From assembly GCA_003952965.2 (NCBI GenBank), contig CM025856.1, positions 19,498,053 through 19,562,052 of the forward strand: 64,000 nt of DNA, written 5' to 3'. Shown piece after piece: positions 45,163 through 57,545 of this stretch; positions within the stretch are counted from its first letter, which is position 1, and each line of letters begins with the position of its first letter. The notes under the pieces were generated by a model. The model worked only from the letters and a program-made list of their open reading frames with translations. It searched no databases and had not been told where the DNA came from. This DNA comes from Morella rubra. Its lineage: Eukaryota > Streptophyta > Magnoliopsida > Fagales > Myricaceae. The translations under genes and the position numbers were made by a program.

Positions 45163-47064
45163 TTAGTGCTTTGCTTTACTTTTAGACTTGGAAGGTATCT
45201 TTCCATATGCCATGAGCCTTGAATGAGATAGTTTAACTTCAGCTTGGCGTCGTCTTCTCCTAGCTTGCCTTGATAAACTGCTCATATCACCATTTAATCC
45301 CTGGAATTGCAGTTTCCCATCTTCCACATCACCCACTGATGAAGCTGATTCCTCTGCATTATTCTTCAACCTCTTCTTCTTGTGACCATTCTGGTCCTCC
45401 AAATTCCCACCTCGTAGAAGTTCTTTAGTCCTCATTTTAAGCTGGAATCTCTTTTTATTGCTTAACTTCCATTCCTTCTCCTTGTAAGGGGCAAGCTTTT
45501 TTAAAGAAATATACTGGTTCAACTCCTTTTCATCCATCACCAATAACTCTTCAGCACTCAAACCATATCTATTAGGTTTTGTTTTTGCATACTTGAACCT
45601 TGTCCTTAAGTCTCCAATCGTGTCTTCATAATCCAACTTATAGTATTCTTCCATCATGGCCTCTTTAGCTTTCTCCAAAAGAGCACTCTTTTTACGCTTC
45701 CTCTTCCCCTTACCTTCCTCAGCTTCTTCCTCCTCTTCATAGTCATTTTCACCACTATTAAGCACCTTAGTCTTCAAACTCCTTTCCCTCGCAGCTAAAA
45801 ACCCACCACCAGGCCCACATTCATCCCAACCTTTTGGAAGTCCCAGCAATCTGTCCTCTTCCTCAAAATCTGGCTTCCCAATCTCGCCCTCATCCTCATC
45901 CTCATCCCCATTGCTCCCAAACTCCGGGTCTGCATCCTCCTCCTCATAATACTTCTCACTGAATGCGGCCTTCATCATCCTATCATACTCCTCCGGATCA
46001 AACTCCTCTTCCAACTCCTTCCGACTCAATGGCACAACCTCATCTTCCCTGATCCCCGCTGTCCTAAGAATCCTTCTCACCTTTTCGTCCATGTCCTCCT
46101 TCTTCAAATTCTTCAAATGCTTCAATTCCTCCTCCCTCTCTATCCTGGCTGCATCCATCCTCTCCTCTTTACTCTTCCTCTGCTCTTTCCTGGAGTTTAC
46201 CTTCTTCCTCACCGACCCCTCCACTTTCCGAGCGTGACCCATCACTCTATCCCCTGTATTCTCCTGAAACCGATACTCGTACTCCTCTTGCCTCTCAATC
46301 TCCCTCTCGTCCTCCAAAACACGCTCCAACTCATCCTCTTCAATCTCCCTACCCTCCACTTCCTTATCCACCCACATCCTACTCCTAAAAAACTCCTTCA
46401 AAAACTTGTTACTCTCATCCACTTCCCCATCCCCACCAAAATACTCATCCAACTTCCTCACAAACTCACCACCCTTCTCCTCATCCTCCTCATTTTTCTC
46501 CTTCATTTTCAACAATTCGCCCCCCTCATCCTCATCCGCTGCCGCCTCCAAAAACTCCCTCCTTATGTCCTCTAGCTCTTCCGCATAACTCTTCTTCTTC
46601 GCTTCCTCCAACTTCCCTTCCAGTTCTTCATCCTCCAACTCCGGACCGTCCTCTATCAATTGCTTCGCCACCACATCCTTCAAATACATAGCCTTCTTAT
46701 TCTTCACATCCTTCGTATCTTCTTCTGCTGGTTCTTCTTCTTCTTCTTCTTCTTCGTCGGATTCGAATAGCCTAACATCTTTGTTCTTAATGACAGGATC
46801 TTGCTTCTTTACCTTGATCAGTGCCTCAAAAAATTCTCTATCTTTCTTGCTGGAGTTGACAAAATCATCGTCTTCTTCGTCTGAAGAAGAGGATGATTCG
46901 GACTCCGAACATTGCACGAGCCCTTTCTTCTTGAGCTCCTGGAGGCGATGGAGGTCCTCCCGCTTCTTGTTGTGCTCGTATCTCCTGGCGTACTCGGGGT
47001 CGATCTGGATCTTGGATACGTCGTCATCTTCGGAGTCGCTGCCTTCGAATAATTTCAGAGGCAT
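45163..47064 (-). CDS. KRI1: KRI1 homologue, nucleolar ribosome-biogenesis protein
   Basis: An intact single-exon frame of 633 residues starts MPLKLFEGSDSEDDD and ends KSKAKH. The N-terminal half is highly acidic and charged (Glu runs at about 103-113 and 190-197). The Kri1 domain lies at about 290-375 (RILRTAGIREDEVVPLSRKE, then EFDPEEYDRMMKAAFSEKYY). The Kri1 C-terminal domain lies at about 455-545 (MEEYYKLDYEDTIGDLRTRF; NRYGLSAEELL; APYKEKEW). A basic tail with RRRRR and Lys clusters suggests nuclear/nucleolar targeting. In yeast, Kri1 binds Krr1 and is needed for 40S subunit assembly and early pre-rRNA processing; the plant role is inferred from homology. Length is normal for the family and no damage is visible. 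A site-II-like TGGGCC motif lies upstream. Open frames on the opposite strand are shadows. Confidence 0.95.
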   Translation of the reverse strand: MPLKLFEGSDSEDDDVSKIQIDPEYARRYEHNKKREDLHRLQELKKKGLVQCSESESSSSSDEEDDDFVNSSKKDREFFEALIKVKKQDPVIKNKDVRLFESDEEEEEEEEPAEEDTKDVKNKKAMYLKDVVAKQLIEDGPELEDEELEGKLEEAKKKSYAEELEDIRREFLEAAADEDEGGELLKMKEKNEEDEEKGGEFVRKLDEYFGGDGEVDESNKFLKEFFRSRMWVDKEVEGREIEEDELERVLEDEREIERQEEYEYRFQENTGDRVMGHARKVEGSVRKKVNSRKEQRKSKEERMDAARIEREEELKHLKNLKKEDMDEKVRRILRTAGIREDEVVPLSRKELEEEFDPEEYDRMMKAAFSEKYYEEEDADPEFGSNGDEDEDEGEIGKPDFEEEDRLLGLPKGWDECGPGGGFLAARERSLKTKVLNSGENDYEEEEEAEEGKGKRKRKKSALLEKAKEAMMEEYYKLDYEDTIGDLRTRFKYAKTKPNRYGLSAEELLVMDEKELNQYISLKKLAPYKEKEWKLSNKKRFQLKMRTKELLRGGNLEDQNGHKKKRLKNNAEESASSVGDVEDGKLQFQGLNGDMSSLSRQARRRRRQAEVKLSHSRLMAYGKIPSKSKSKAKH

Positions 47065-47202
47065 TTTTAGTGGAATGCAATGTCTACTGGGATTGGGGAT
47101 TCGATTAGGCTTTTCCGGACACAGGCAGAGATGAGACAGCGGTTTATCTTCTTATATGATAGAAGAGAGGAGTTGCGGTTTCGAGTGGGAAGTTAGGGGT
47201 TT

Positions 47203-47360
47203 AAGAACCGGGCGGTCCGGCTCAGTAGGTGAGAGAAAGCTGCGCCCATAAAATGGAGACCGTCCGGCCGTCTATTTGAGTTGGTGCGATGCAATTAGCG
47301 TTTAAGGCCCGTGCGGTCCGGCTCAGGTGGTAATACGAGAGAGAGCCAGGCCCATAACAA
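47203..47360 (-). promoter_or_regulatory. KRI1 upstream region with duplicated module and a site-II-like motif
   Basis: A module with CGGTCCGGCTCAG followed some 35 bases later by GCCCATAA occurs twice (47210-47251 and 47314-47356). On the gene's strand the second copy reads TTATGGGCC, containing TGGGCC, the site II core common in promoters of plant ribosome-related genes. It lies roughly 150-300 bases upstream of the KRI1 start codon. Confidence 0.45.
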
Positions 47361-48732
47361 GAGGGGAGAGAGAAGCCCTCACCTTTATTGTGTCTCTCAG
47401 TTCTCACCATGCAAAAACATGAAGACAATCAAAAGGTGAAACTAAAGCTTGTTTAGACAAGACGACTAGTTTGCAAGAGAAAGAAAAGGGTGGTGGATTT
47501 CTATCCCAATTGATGGTTTGGTTGACTAAAAAATGAATATAGTTGAAAAACAAAACAGAAATGGCAAATGCACTTTCCACTCCACAAAGAAATTGTTAGA
47601 CATGAATGAAATTGCAAAGCACAAAATGTTCAAAATCGCCATGAAATGGATACTTACAAATTACACAAATACGAGCAATTTAAGAAATTATATAGCTAAG
47701 CAATCGTATTTTCAGTTTAGATGCGCGTGTTTGACATTCTCTACCTTCCCAGTTTACTTTGTGTTTTGCCTTTGGTAGACTTGCAAGTGGCAGAAAATTA
47801 CCCTAGGAATAAGGGTAGGCACAAATTCCGACTAACTTCACAGTTTACCCTGTGTTATGCCTCTGGTAGATTTGCAATTGGCAAAAGATTACCCCAGGAA
47901 TAAGGGTGGACAAAATTCTGACTAAACACATACCATAACAAGAAATGGAATGCATTTTTGCCATTTCCAAAATCGAAATCAGAACTAAAAATTCTATTCC
48001 TTTTTAAAAAATTAGGGCTCAATGCATGGTATTAGAAGTTTAGACTATCATAGTGGTAGTAATATTTTGTTAAACATTTGTATATTTTTTATTTGGACCT
48101 AGTATGAATTACTATAATTTCATCTAATTTTTGGTTTGTATTATTTGCCAATATTGTATATTGTTCACACACATATGGGTAAAAAGTAAAATGGCCATAA
48201 AAACCACTATCGCCATAATTTAATATGGTTGTAAAAGAACATTTAATATGGCCAAAATTTTGTTTATTGTTCATTTCAATTATCAAGTGACACAATGTGA
48301 ATGAATGTTTATTTTAATTTATATGACACGTCCAACAAAAAAAAAGAACAAACATCTATGGATTATCCCCACCCTCCCATAACCCAAAGAAAAATCCCCA
48401 ATTAGTTTGTACATGTAACCAGTAACTCCATTTGAATTTCCTAACCAAAAAGAAAAAGTTGAGGGTACGGACTTATTTGTTCGCCTTTATTTTTTTGGCA
48501 AATGGCTTATTCAAATTGGAAAAAAAATAATTATATAACTTTTAGTCAATTTTAATTTAAAAAACAAAAAACAAAATGGAAACCGAATGTGATTGCATTC
48601 CTCCTTTCAATATTAATTTTATAAGCAACATTATATAATCAAATTCATAACACTCCAATAAGTGGTTTGAAGTGGAAGATGTTGAATATATATTATGAAC
48701 AATTCAAGTGGAAAATACGAGAAAAAGCGTTT
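47361..48732. other. Intergenic sequence with a 91-bp tandem repeat
   Basis: Two copies of a ~91-bp unit (AGTTTACTTTGTGTTTTGCC at 47751; AGTTTACCCTGTGTTATGCC at 47842, ending near 47927) contain AGGAATAAGGGT. The rest is AT-rich, without a recognisable gene. The end nearest 48733 is presumably the thioredoxin f 3' UTR. Confidence 0.6.
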
Positions 48733-51700
48733 CTAGCCAGATCTAACGGTATCAATTGCAAGGACTAAATCATCGAATTTGGCCCCCGTGACTTCTTTTA
48801 CAACCTTGTTCTCCTTCAGAATCTTGAAAGTAGGAACGACTCTTATGCCAAGCTCCTTTGCCAACGGCTGCCAACAATTTAAAGTAACACCACAATATTA
48901 GAGAAAAATAATGGGGGGAAGTCCATTGAATTTAAGAGAATATGTCTGTTTACTCGAAAGCTTAAGCCCAGGAATTTGTAAACAGACAAAACACAGCTAC
49001 AGACCTTATTTTCTTGGTTGCAATCAAGCTTTAGAAATACAACATCAAGATACTTCTTAGACAGTTCTTGAAACTTGGGAGCCATCACCTTGCATGGACC
49101 ACACCTGCACAAGTCATGAAAGAATTCTTTATGACAACAAAAAAATTATTGAAGGTTGTGAAGCAAGACAACAAGGGATCACATGAGGATCACCAAATAA
49201 TCGCAATGTACAACACCAACAACATAAGTATTACCAACCCCAGAATGATCCAAAATCTAAAGCCCCTAAAATTTAGGAATAATCTCAGAATATGATGATC
49301 TTGACAGATACATATTCTTTTTAATTTATGCAGATCACACCCATTGAAAAAGTAAATAGACAATTCTGCAATCGAAGAGATGCCTAAAGTATATGGGTAT
49401 ATACTGTAAATGGACTAACTCATTATTTTCAGACAATTATAAATACCAAGTCTGAGGCAGAATTTTCTGTACAGCAACTTGTAGGTGTCAGGTTTATCAA
49501 GCAAGGGCTAGGATTTTGACAGCAAAAGGGCTGGAAAATATTAAGGGAAAGTAGGTTTGTAATGGCATTAGGCAAATGTACATTTAGAGATGAAATAGAG
49601 AGAAAACTTAAGAGTTTAGTCGCTGTCCATGGGCTGTAAACACCAACACAATAATTTGGTATTTTACGTTGTTGGGAAGCTATTTGAAGGATGGATGGTT
49701 CAAGAGTTCTTTAGCATTGGATTTAGGGATGTACTCTGCAAAACAAGATCAAATATTGGCTGTAAATGGTGGAATTCTAGTAAATTAAACAGAAAATAAG
49801 AGAAGAAAGCATAGACAAACCTAAACAAGACACCAATTACAGCCAAGTATCTGACTTGGGATTTTCTTTGCATCACACCTTGGAGAAAGACTGCATCACT
49901 GAATCCTCAAGAGAAACAGTTGCTGACAGTTTTCATAGCCATCTTCTTAATTAAATAATTGTATTCTTAAAGAAGTATTACATCCAAATCTATAGGTATT
50001 TAATCATAATCTAGTGGACTTGGACTCTTAGAGCAATAACAACTAAAACAAATCAACTAGCTAGTGAAACTCACAATTGAAACCCAATCAAATAAAATAT
50101 GAAAAATGAAAAACAAGTAGACCTAAGACCAAAATAAGACCCCATGCACTGAAGTTTCAGCCCATAGCTAGAGATTTTCAAAATATGAGACTACCCAAAA
50201 CTCCTAAAGTTGAATTTAACTAGAACCAAAAAAAAAAAACCCACCATCTTGGCCCTTGCATTAGGAAGCCTCTTCTGTTCCCTTTTTGGGAAGCCAAAGC
50301 TAGACTACTGTTACGTGTAGGCACATAACAGTGTTGATTCTTTCGAGAAAACCAATAAAACTCCTAATTTGGTTTAATTCGTGGAAAACCAACCTCTTAT
50401 ACAAGCAAGAACTCACAATTTAAAAAATTCCTCAATAGCCAAGTACGTAGCATTCTCACTTCCTTTAAAATTGCCCTTGTCGTCAAGGGCAACACTAGAG
50501 AATCACATCAATCTATAGAATTTGTGGTGCTTCCTTATATATTTCAATTGAAAACTTGCAGCTTGTAGGGCATACACTGTTCGCATCCCTTCTTCTTCTT
50601 CTTCATCATCCTCTTCGTCTTCTTCTTTTTCTTCTAATGTTCGGAGTTTTGTTCTTGTAGATCTTTTGTACATGACCTCTCTCTCTCTCTCTCCAATATT
50701 GAGACTCATTCTTTCTATTTTCAGCATTACAATTGTTAGTGAATTTGAATATTGGCGTAATTCCGTGTCAAACTAAGTCTAAATTGAGTTGTAATTCCTT
50801 ATCAAATAAGTTTGACTCTTAAGTATCCAAGAGGATAAACATAACCTTCTCGAGTTCTAATGATATTGTATCATTGGATAATTAAACTAGATAAACATGA
50901 TCTTCTCGAGTCCTGATGAGACTATATCACTTGAAAATCTCTAAATACTTGTGATACTCGAGATCTAGAATGTAGCGGCATTATAATATTTTCTATATGG
51001 CTGTTGCTAGAGAGAGAAAAATACCCTCTATGTAAGGAGGTCATCCATTGTTTATTTGAGCCCCAATTAAAGAGAGAAAAACACCTCAAAGATTCCAAAC
51101 CTAAATTGCTAACTTTTTCTCTCATCCAATTACCTTGAATACAACCTTCTATTATGAGGCTTCCAAGTGCTGAAAGAGTTTGGCTGTCAGATTTCCGATA
51201 TTGAAGAACGAGATCGTTCACGTAACAATGTTTATTTTTTTTGAAAAACCAACAAAAGTCCTAATTTGGTTAAATTCAAGGAAAACCAAACTCTTATACA
51301 AACAAGAAATTGTTTGAAAATAAATTTTCTTTGCTACCTTCATTATTCATGCTTGGTGCCTTATAAGCTTATGAAAGAGATCAAGATAAACTAAATTACA
51401 TTTAAAAGTGTCTCAAGCCTTAAAGAAAGTAAATAATAATATCAATCTAACAACTGAAAAAGATTATTAGCTAACTAGGGCATGTTCGTTTGGATGAAAA
51501 TTTTAGAATTTGAATCCAACTTTCTAAACTTACAATTTCAACATTACTCCTATACGCATACCAATACAACTTAACATTACTTTTTTTACAAACATCAATA
51601 CAACTCAACAACTTTTACACGCATACCAATAAAACTACAAATCACCTAAATATTCAGACGATACTTAGAATTCTTAAAATTTTACCAAAACGAACATGCC

Positions 51701-53693
51701 CTAAATATGTAACAACTACTTTGGATAAATTGTCAGCTTACATAGTCTACTAATCCACATATAGTTCAAGCCAATGAAACCAGTCGATCTTGCATCTATT
51801 AATAATATAATAAGTAACACCTCTATAAATAAGGCTCAAATCTAGATCAATCCACAATCAAGTACAATATCTGAACAGTGTACGGACCTTATCCCTTCCA
51901 TCTTTAATCATTCTAGTCCCTAGTTTGTACACTAGATTGGATGCATTTGCTTGGCCTCCCAGTTGCGGGTTCATTTCCCTCTGACACCAATGCTGAGTCT
52001 GATTAACTTTAGGGAAATATGAATACAAAAGCATGTTCAAGCATATGAAGATTGTAATGATTGCACCAGGAAAGGGATGAGTGATTTAAATTCCAGGGTT
52101 CTAAAGAGCAAGGCGATCACCACAAAGAATGGATGTCAATGTGAAGATCAAGTGGTAACTTAATATATTAGGACAAGTTCTATAACAGGACAAGAATGAG
52201 TAGTTTCCATCTTCAAGTTGGAAAAACCATTTTTGTAACAGTTTTTGTTAGTGCTGGTCGAATCTACCAGGAGCTTTCATCAATCTGAAAACTGACAAAC
52301 AATTCAGTCATGCAAAACAGACTGAAAAGAATGAGAGGGGATAGAGGGCAGAGAGGTTATGACAGCCTAACAACTCAGTTTAAATAGAGAGATGAGCACA
52401 ATTTTTGGAATCTTGCTAATTTTCACATCTGTCTTTAAGAGAAGGACTAACACTCCAAGAAATGAACGTCAGTCCATGGACCAACATGAAACCAGGACAG
52501 AGTTCTCTGTTTCCGATCAGGTACAAGAAGAGATTGGAAACTATCATACTTTAAGCAGATGATGCCTTTAAAGTACAAGTTCTGAAACTTATGCAGTTCA
52601 ATCTTTTCTTCATTACTAAGAGGAAAGCTAGGAAAAGGAAAAAGAGAAAAGCCGGGAATTGTGATGATAGAATCGTAACTTATTCTTTCAAGACAAATAA
52701 TTTTGGTTCTCCAATAAACGAACCTACTTCGCACCCACATATAATTGGTTCCAACTAGACAGTATATCTAGAGTCAACCTCCTAAATCTGAACGGCCACT
52801 GAATCTCAAGACAATTGAAACCCAAGACTAAGTTCAGCCAAGTATCCATAAGCAACGAATTAAGCTCAAACCCACGTAAAGAAGATATCAAAATTTCACC
52901 GCTTTCTCCCAACTGCTTGTCCAAAATCTTAGCAGGAAACTGCATTCTAATAGCAAGAGACACCAAGATTATCTCTGTAATTTTCTTGACACCTTCCCCT
53001 CCCTTCCCTGAATTGTCAGCATTGAACATAGGGAATTCAAAACTACCAAAAAGGGAGAGAGGGGGGGGGGGGGGGGGGGGTTGTTGTTTTTGTGGGAAGA
53101 AAAATAAACAAGTCATCTTTACTTGGATGCACGGAGAACTCCTCTTCTACTTGTCCTTCCCATTTTCTTCGGTATTTTCAGCAAACAAAACAGAAACTCC
53201 CATAGAACATATATCATGCGGGTATAAGACCAACTAAAAATTGCAAATACTACAGTTCTTCTTTTTTCACCGTCCTGAACATTCTCAGTATCCAAACCAG
53301 AAGAATAAACAAACTAAGCAATGAAAATCATAATATATACCATTGAGTGTACATGTCGAGGACGACGGTCTTGTCACCAGCGGCCTTGACGAGGGGCCAG
53401 AAGTTGTCCTTGTCGACCTCAGTCACCTGGCCCACTTGAACTGTCGGGCCGACGGTGTCCAGGCTGGATCTTACCACCGTACTACGGTAAGCCCTTCTGC
53501 TCTTCTCCTTACCAAAACCACTACTACTCCTCGCGCTGGCCTTTGGGTAGGAATAAGATACCCTTGGAGCAGTGGTTATGGAGGAGTCCGAAGAGACGAA
53601 GGTGGAGAGGAGAGCGATCGGCTGCCTAACGGAGCTTGGCAGAGGTTGGGGATAGCGAATGGGCGGAGACGAGACAGTGAGGTTGAGAGCCAT
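48733..53693 (-). CDS. TRXF: Chloroplast thioredoxin f, three exons
   Basis: Exons on the minus strand are 53341-53693, 49005-49104 and 48733-48867, all with GT..AG borders, giving 195 residues. Residues 1 to about 75 are a Ser/Arg-rich chloroplast transit peptide (MALNLTVSSPP). The mature part begins near VGQVTEVDKDNFWPLV. The active site WCGPC is at 118-122, and the extra Cys146 (LKLDC) is 27 residues after the first active Cys, as in spinach thioredoxin f. The cis-Pro is at 163 (VVPTF). Thioredoxin f passes electrons from ferredoxin-thioredoxin reductase to Calvin-cycle enzymes such as fructose bisphosphatase. The frame is open upstream to 53900, but the start at 53693 fits the transit peptide. 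Intron 1 is 4,236 bp and contains repeats; intron 2 is 137 bp. Confidence 0.96.
50345..51310. repeat. ~75-bp direct repeats inside thioredoxin f intron 1
   Basis: CCAATAAAACTCCTAATTTG (50352) and CCAACAAAAGTCCTAATTTG (51248) start two ~65-75-bp blocks that continue through GGAAAACCAA(C/A)CTCTTATACA. Between them another pair (GATAAACATAACCTTCTCGAG / GATAAACATGATCTTCTCGAG at 50834 and 50891) occurs. This could be a TRIM-like element or a simple duplication. No PBS was identified. Confidence 0.45.
51478..51701. mobile_element. MITE in thioredoxin f intron 1 (~224 bp)
   Basis: The left end GGGCATGTTCGTTTGG and the inward-read right end GGGCATGTTCGTTTTGG are an almost perfect terminal inverted repeat, followed inside on both sides by AAAATTTTA. 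The interior is rich in ACAAC / CATACCAATA(C/A) units. The target duplication is unresolved (CTA and TAA flanks). It is related in its terminus to the block at 62626. Confidence 0.7.
53061..53080. repeat. Poly-G tract in intron 1
   Basis: Twenty consecutive G follow GGGAGAGA. Such runs are prone to length error. Confidence 0.9.
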
Positions 53694-53701
53694 TGCCACG
53701 G

Positions 53702-53770
53702 ACGGAGAGAGAGAGAGAGAGAGGTATGGTATAGATAAAGAGGTCCCTAGTGACTGTTCCTCTGCATAAG
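53702..53770 (-). promoter_or_regulatory. CT-rich leader of the thioredoxin f gene
   Basis: On the gene strand a (CT)n tract (53706-53722) lies directly upstream of the start codon at 53693, preceded by TTTATCTATACC (about 53728-53739). CT-rich patches are typical of plant core promoters and leaders. The transcription start cannot be placed. Confidence 0.4.
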
Positions 53771-53900
53771 AAAACGAGAGGGGAGGGAGGAGATGGGTGA
53801 AAAGACGTGATGGACCTTTTAGTTCTGGTGGGTTACAAAAGAAGCGGGGGTCCTTTGGTCCACTCGAAGTGTTTGTAACATCGAAAAGGAAAGACTGCAT

Positions 53901-56900
53901 GGGATAAGACGAAACTGTCCTTAAGTTTTTTTTTTGTGGGATTTGGAAAATGAAAAGGAAGAAACACTGAAACGTTAATTTTTATTTTTTTAAAGTTGAG
54001 AAAAAGTTTTTTCAGTCTTTTGTGGCCTAAGCTTATTGCTTATTCTTTTTATTTTTTGTATAGCTTCTTGAAATTCACCTTTTTTTTCCCTCTTTCGTTT
54101 TTCATTTTGAGCTATTTGGGCTACTTCCTTTCTTTTAAATTAACAAGCAATATTTGGAGTCCTGAACTCAAAATTTAATAATACCTGCTAAGGTCCAGTT
54201 ATAAATGACATTTTATTATAACAAAACTTTTAGTGTCATCCAAATCCGGGGTTATTCTGGTCACAATCCACATGCGGAATGTTTCACAGGAAAATGTGAA
54301 ATAAAAAGACGAAATTATCCTCTTGATTACGGTAGATACTAACTTTCACATTGTTTTTTGTTGGCCGACGTTGAGAGTAGTTAGGCCACGCGGGTCTTTT
54401 AGAAGTTGATTTTTCCGGGGTCGGACTTTCATCGTCCACATAAATGGGAGGAAGAGTACTCCTCACATTAGGATTTCGAATAGTTTCAACACAAAAAAAG
54501 GATATCCTATATCCACTCTCATCTTGTTGTCGCCTTGTGTTTTGGGGTCTCAATAGTTTCAAATAGTTTGCGAACAGAACTATACAATACAATACAATTA
54601 TAATCTGTCTGCAAGATTATCCGATTGAGATGCTTTTTAAATTACTGTCTGAATTGGATTTAGATAAACACAACAAGTATTTAATGTTGTAAGCTCACAG
54701 GCTGTGTCTCTCTCTTCAATTTGTATTATTGGTCATAAATTAAAGAAGATAATGGGTTGAATTTTTTTTTTTTTTTTAATGCTTGTAGTTTTTCTTCCAC
54801 ATGCCACGCCCTCAACCTGGCCAACAATTTCTTTTTGCCCCTTGTAACAACAGCACATGAGTAATTGAACGTGGAGATTCTCTCGTTACCTAAAACTAAT
54901 CGTCAGGTATATATGTAATATTATTATTTTTTATACATTTAATAAAATAAAATAAATGTGGGTGTAATCCTCAGATATATATGTAACAAAAATTTCTGTA
55001 TTTAGAGTAGTTTTCTTTATGCTTTACGAAACTAGTGTCTTGGATTTCAATTCCTAAGAACTAGAATTGAGTTTCTTGCTCTTCAATTTTCTTTGGTTCT
55101 ATTTGTTTTCAGTTGTGTCTTTGTTGTTCTTGCTTTGTTTTGGGTTGTAATGACAATATATTATTTAATCCAAGAATCTTGCGAAGTTTTATTTATTTCT
55201 AGTCAATTTACATATTCAGTTTTTCTTTTACTTTATGTTCTTTAATTTGCTTTCTTTACTTTCCGTCTTTTACATTTCACAATTCACTTGCTGTCATTTA
55301 CTTTAAATGTTTGTTCATTCGTGATGATTTAATTTTGTTTCGAACTCTCAAATCCAAAAATACAAATATGAACTGTATTCAGTAACTTTTATTTTTTATT
55401 TTTACACTCATTGCACATATCACGATTTTATTTTCTCTTTGTGAATACTATTTATCCTTGTTTATTCATAAGTTTTGGCTAATTACTATACGACATAACT
55501 TCTATATTTGGGATAGCCTTGCTCATTTTAGAGTGAATCACTCTTGATCAACATCTGAAAAATAGGAAAACAAATAACAGGTAAGTTCAACAACTCAGTA
55601 AGTAAAATCATTTATACTAATGTATATTCCGTGAGCCACACTATAACTATAAGAGATAAGAGTATTAAAAATCTTTTTAAGCAATTGAAAACTGTGTTTG
55701 TCAATTTCAATAAAATATCTTTGACTTTTAGACTGTTTATCAATATAACATAATACTATAAAAAATCTCTTTGGCAATAATTGTGAGTCACGTTTATCCC
55801 TGTGATAAGGTTGTGCAATTTTTACTTAGGTAGGGCCAACAAAACTAAGCCTATACTCTGGATAGAATTCTCCCTTACTAAAGCTTCGCATGTGTCCAAG
55901 TGTGCACTTGGGAAAAACCTACAAAATAAATCGTTTTGTTTCTGGAATGAGTGCACTCAATGAGTTGCAGTTGATACTAATACGTTATCTCTGTAAACTT
56001 TGGGCCTCAAGGTTGGAAAATATATTACATATCTTATTATAAAATCACTTTGAACATTCCATCTTTCTATTCTTTGCATGTAACACAATGCACATAACAT
56101 AAATAACAATAAACATAAAAAGCTTTGATTTAAACATTTAAAACAACATGTAATATCATTGAACATAAAAACATGCTCATGTTTACACATTTCATACTAT
56201 AATCTCTAACAAGTTTATCATAATGTAATGCACATAAAACTCTGAGAGCTTTTAGCAAAACATGCATTTTCAGAAAAAAAAAAAAAAAAAAAAAAAAATA
56301 TCGGTATCATTTGAAAATTCTAGCATAATAATCTCATTTACCTGAATATTCAAGCAAAATATCTCTCACTTAGCACCTATCAACACAAAATTTATCTTAT
56401 GACAATACGATCAAATGAAACCATAACTAAAATTCTAAATTTGACTGACATAATTAAACACGAAATTCACTGATTAGATTATAAAATATAATTTACCTAT
56501 CTCGGGCTTTCCTAAAATCACCATTGATTAACTTATGTTCTTCCTACAGATGTTAACTATACACCTACGAAATTTCATAACCAAAGTCCACCTAAAACTA
56601 AGTGAGTAAAATTGACATTCACCTCTGTTCATAGAGTCAAGCTATGTCCTGAATAAATCAGTACTCATGACTTCTAAAATTAATAACTATATCTACCAAT
56701 ATCATTAAATCCTGATATTTATAAATAAAAATAAGCTGTATAATTATGTTATACAGACATCCATAAATTTCATACCGAAATTTGAAGCCTAACTATGTTA
56801 TTCGGTTCAAAACTCTAATCAATATCTTAGGGACTATCTCGGCATTTCTGATTTTTCTAGGCTTAACTTTCAAATTTTGAAACCATACAAAAACATCTCC

Positions 56901-57459
56901 AAATATCATGAAATTTTAACTCAATCATCTTACATATGTCTAGTACGACCTACCTAAAATTCATAATTTTTTGAATTCTATGATCAGCTTTAAAAATATC
57001 GATAGGTCTACTACTCAGATGAGAGACCTAAATTTTCCTAAACATTCCCTGAACTCGAATTTCGATTACTCTAGAAAACTCATCAAAATCGTCTGTTACT
57101 GTTCCTTGTCAGTGTAGGTGTAAAAAATGAGACACCGCCCTTAACAATTGTGGTGCCGGTTTTGGCCAAACCGGAACCCTTTCTACTGTTAAGCACCCCA
57201 CTTTCTTGGTAGCCATTTTATACCATTTGATCCAGGTGATATGGTCTATAAAATCTCTTTCATTGGGTAGATTTGCCAACCATCATCTAAGCTTAATTAA
57301 TAACCTTTTGTACGGGAATTACTACCTTACTCTTGTCAATTTTCTAACCTTTTTAGCATAAATGCATCTAACAATTTAAAGAATCATATTTAAAAGTGTT
57401 TAACGGGATAAACTAATTTCTTATTTAAAAACCGCTTCCGTCATAAGCTAGTTTCTTAA
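53901..57459. other. AT-rich intergenic region
   Basis: Poly-T (54761-54778) and poly-A (56274-56299) runs, but no coding frame with recognisable domains. Bases 57100-57200 contain GGTTTTGGCCAAACCGGAACC, a short inverted GG/CC motif also seen near 10068-10160, perhaps hAT-derived. Confidence 0.4.
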
Positions 57460-57545
57460 TTTTATACTATATTACAAAAGGCCTCGCTTTAAGCTCCCAG
57501 CTAAAGGCCCTAATTTTCCAAGCCCCGCCCCTACCCAATTGTAGG
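57460..57545. repeat. hAT-like terminus fragment
   Basis: Read on the minus strand it starts TAGGGGCGGGGCTTGGAAAA and continues through GGGCCTTTAGCTGGGAGC. This is comparable in style to the CAGGGGCGG end at 38426. The partner end was not found. Confidence 0.3.

Noticed and set aside
46117..47134. Long plus-strand frames opposite the KRI1 gene
   Set aside because: They are low-complexity (Leu/Ser/Pro-rich) mirror images of the Glu/Lys-rich KRI1 coding strand.
53694..53900. N-terminal extension of thioredoxin f by 69 codons
   Set aside because: The frame is open, but the upstream part includes the (CT)n leader translated as Ser/Leu repeats. The start at 53693 gives a normal transit peptide.
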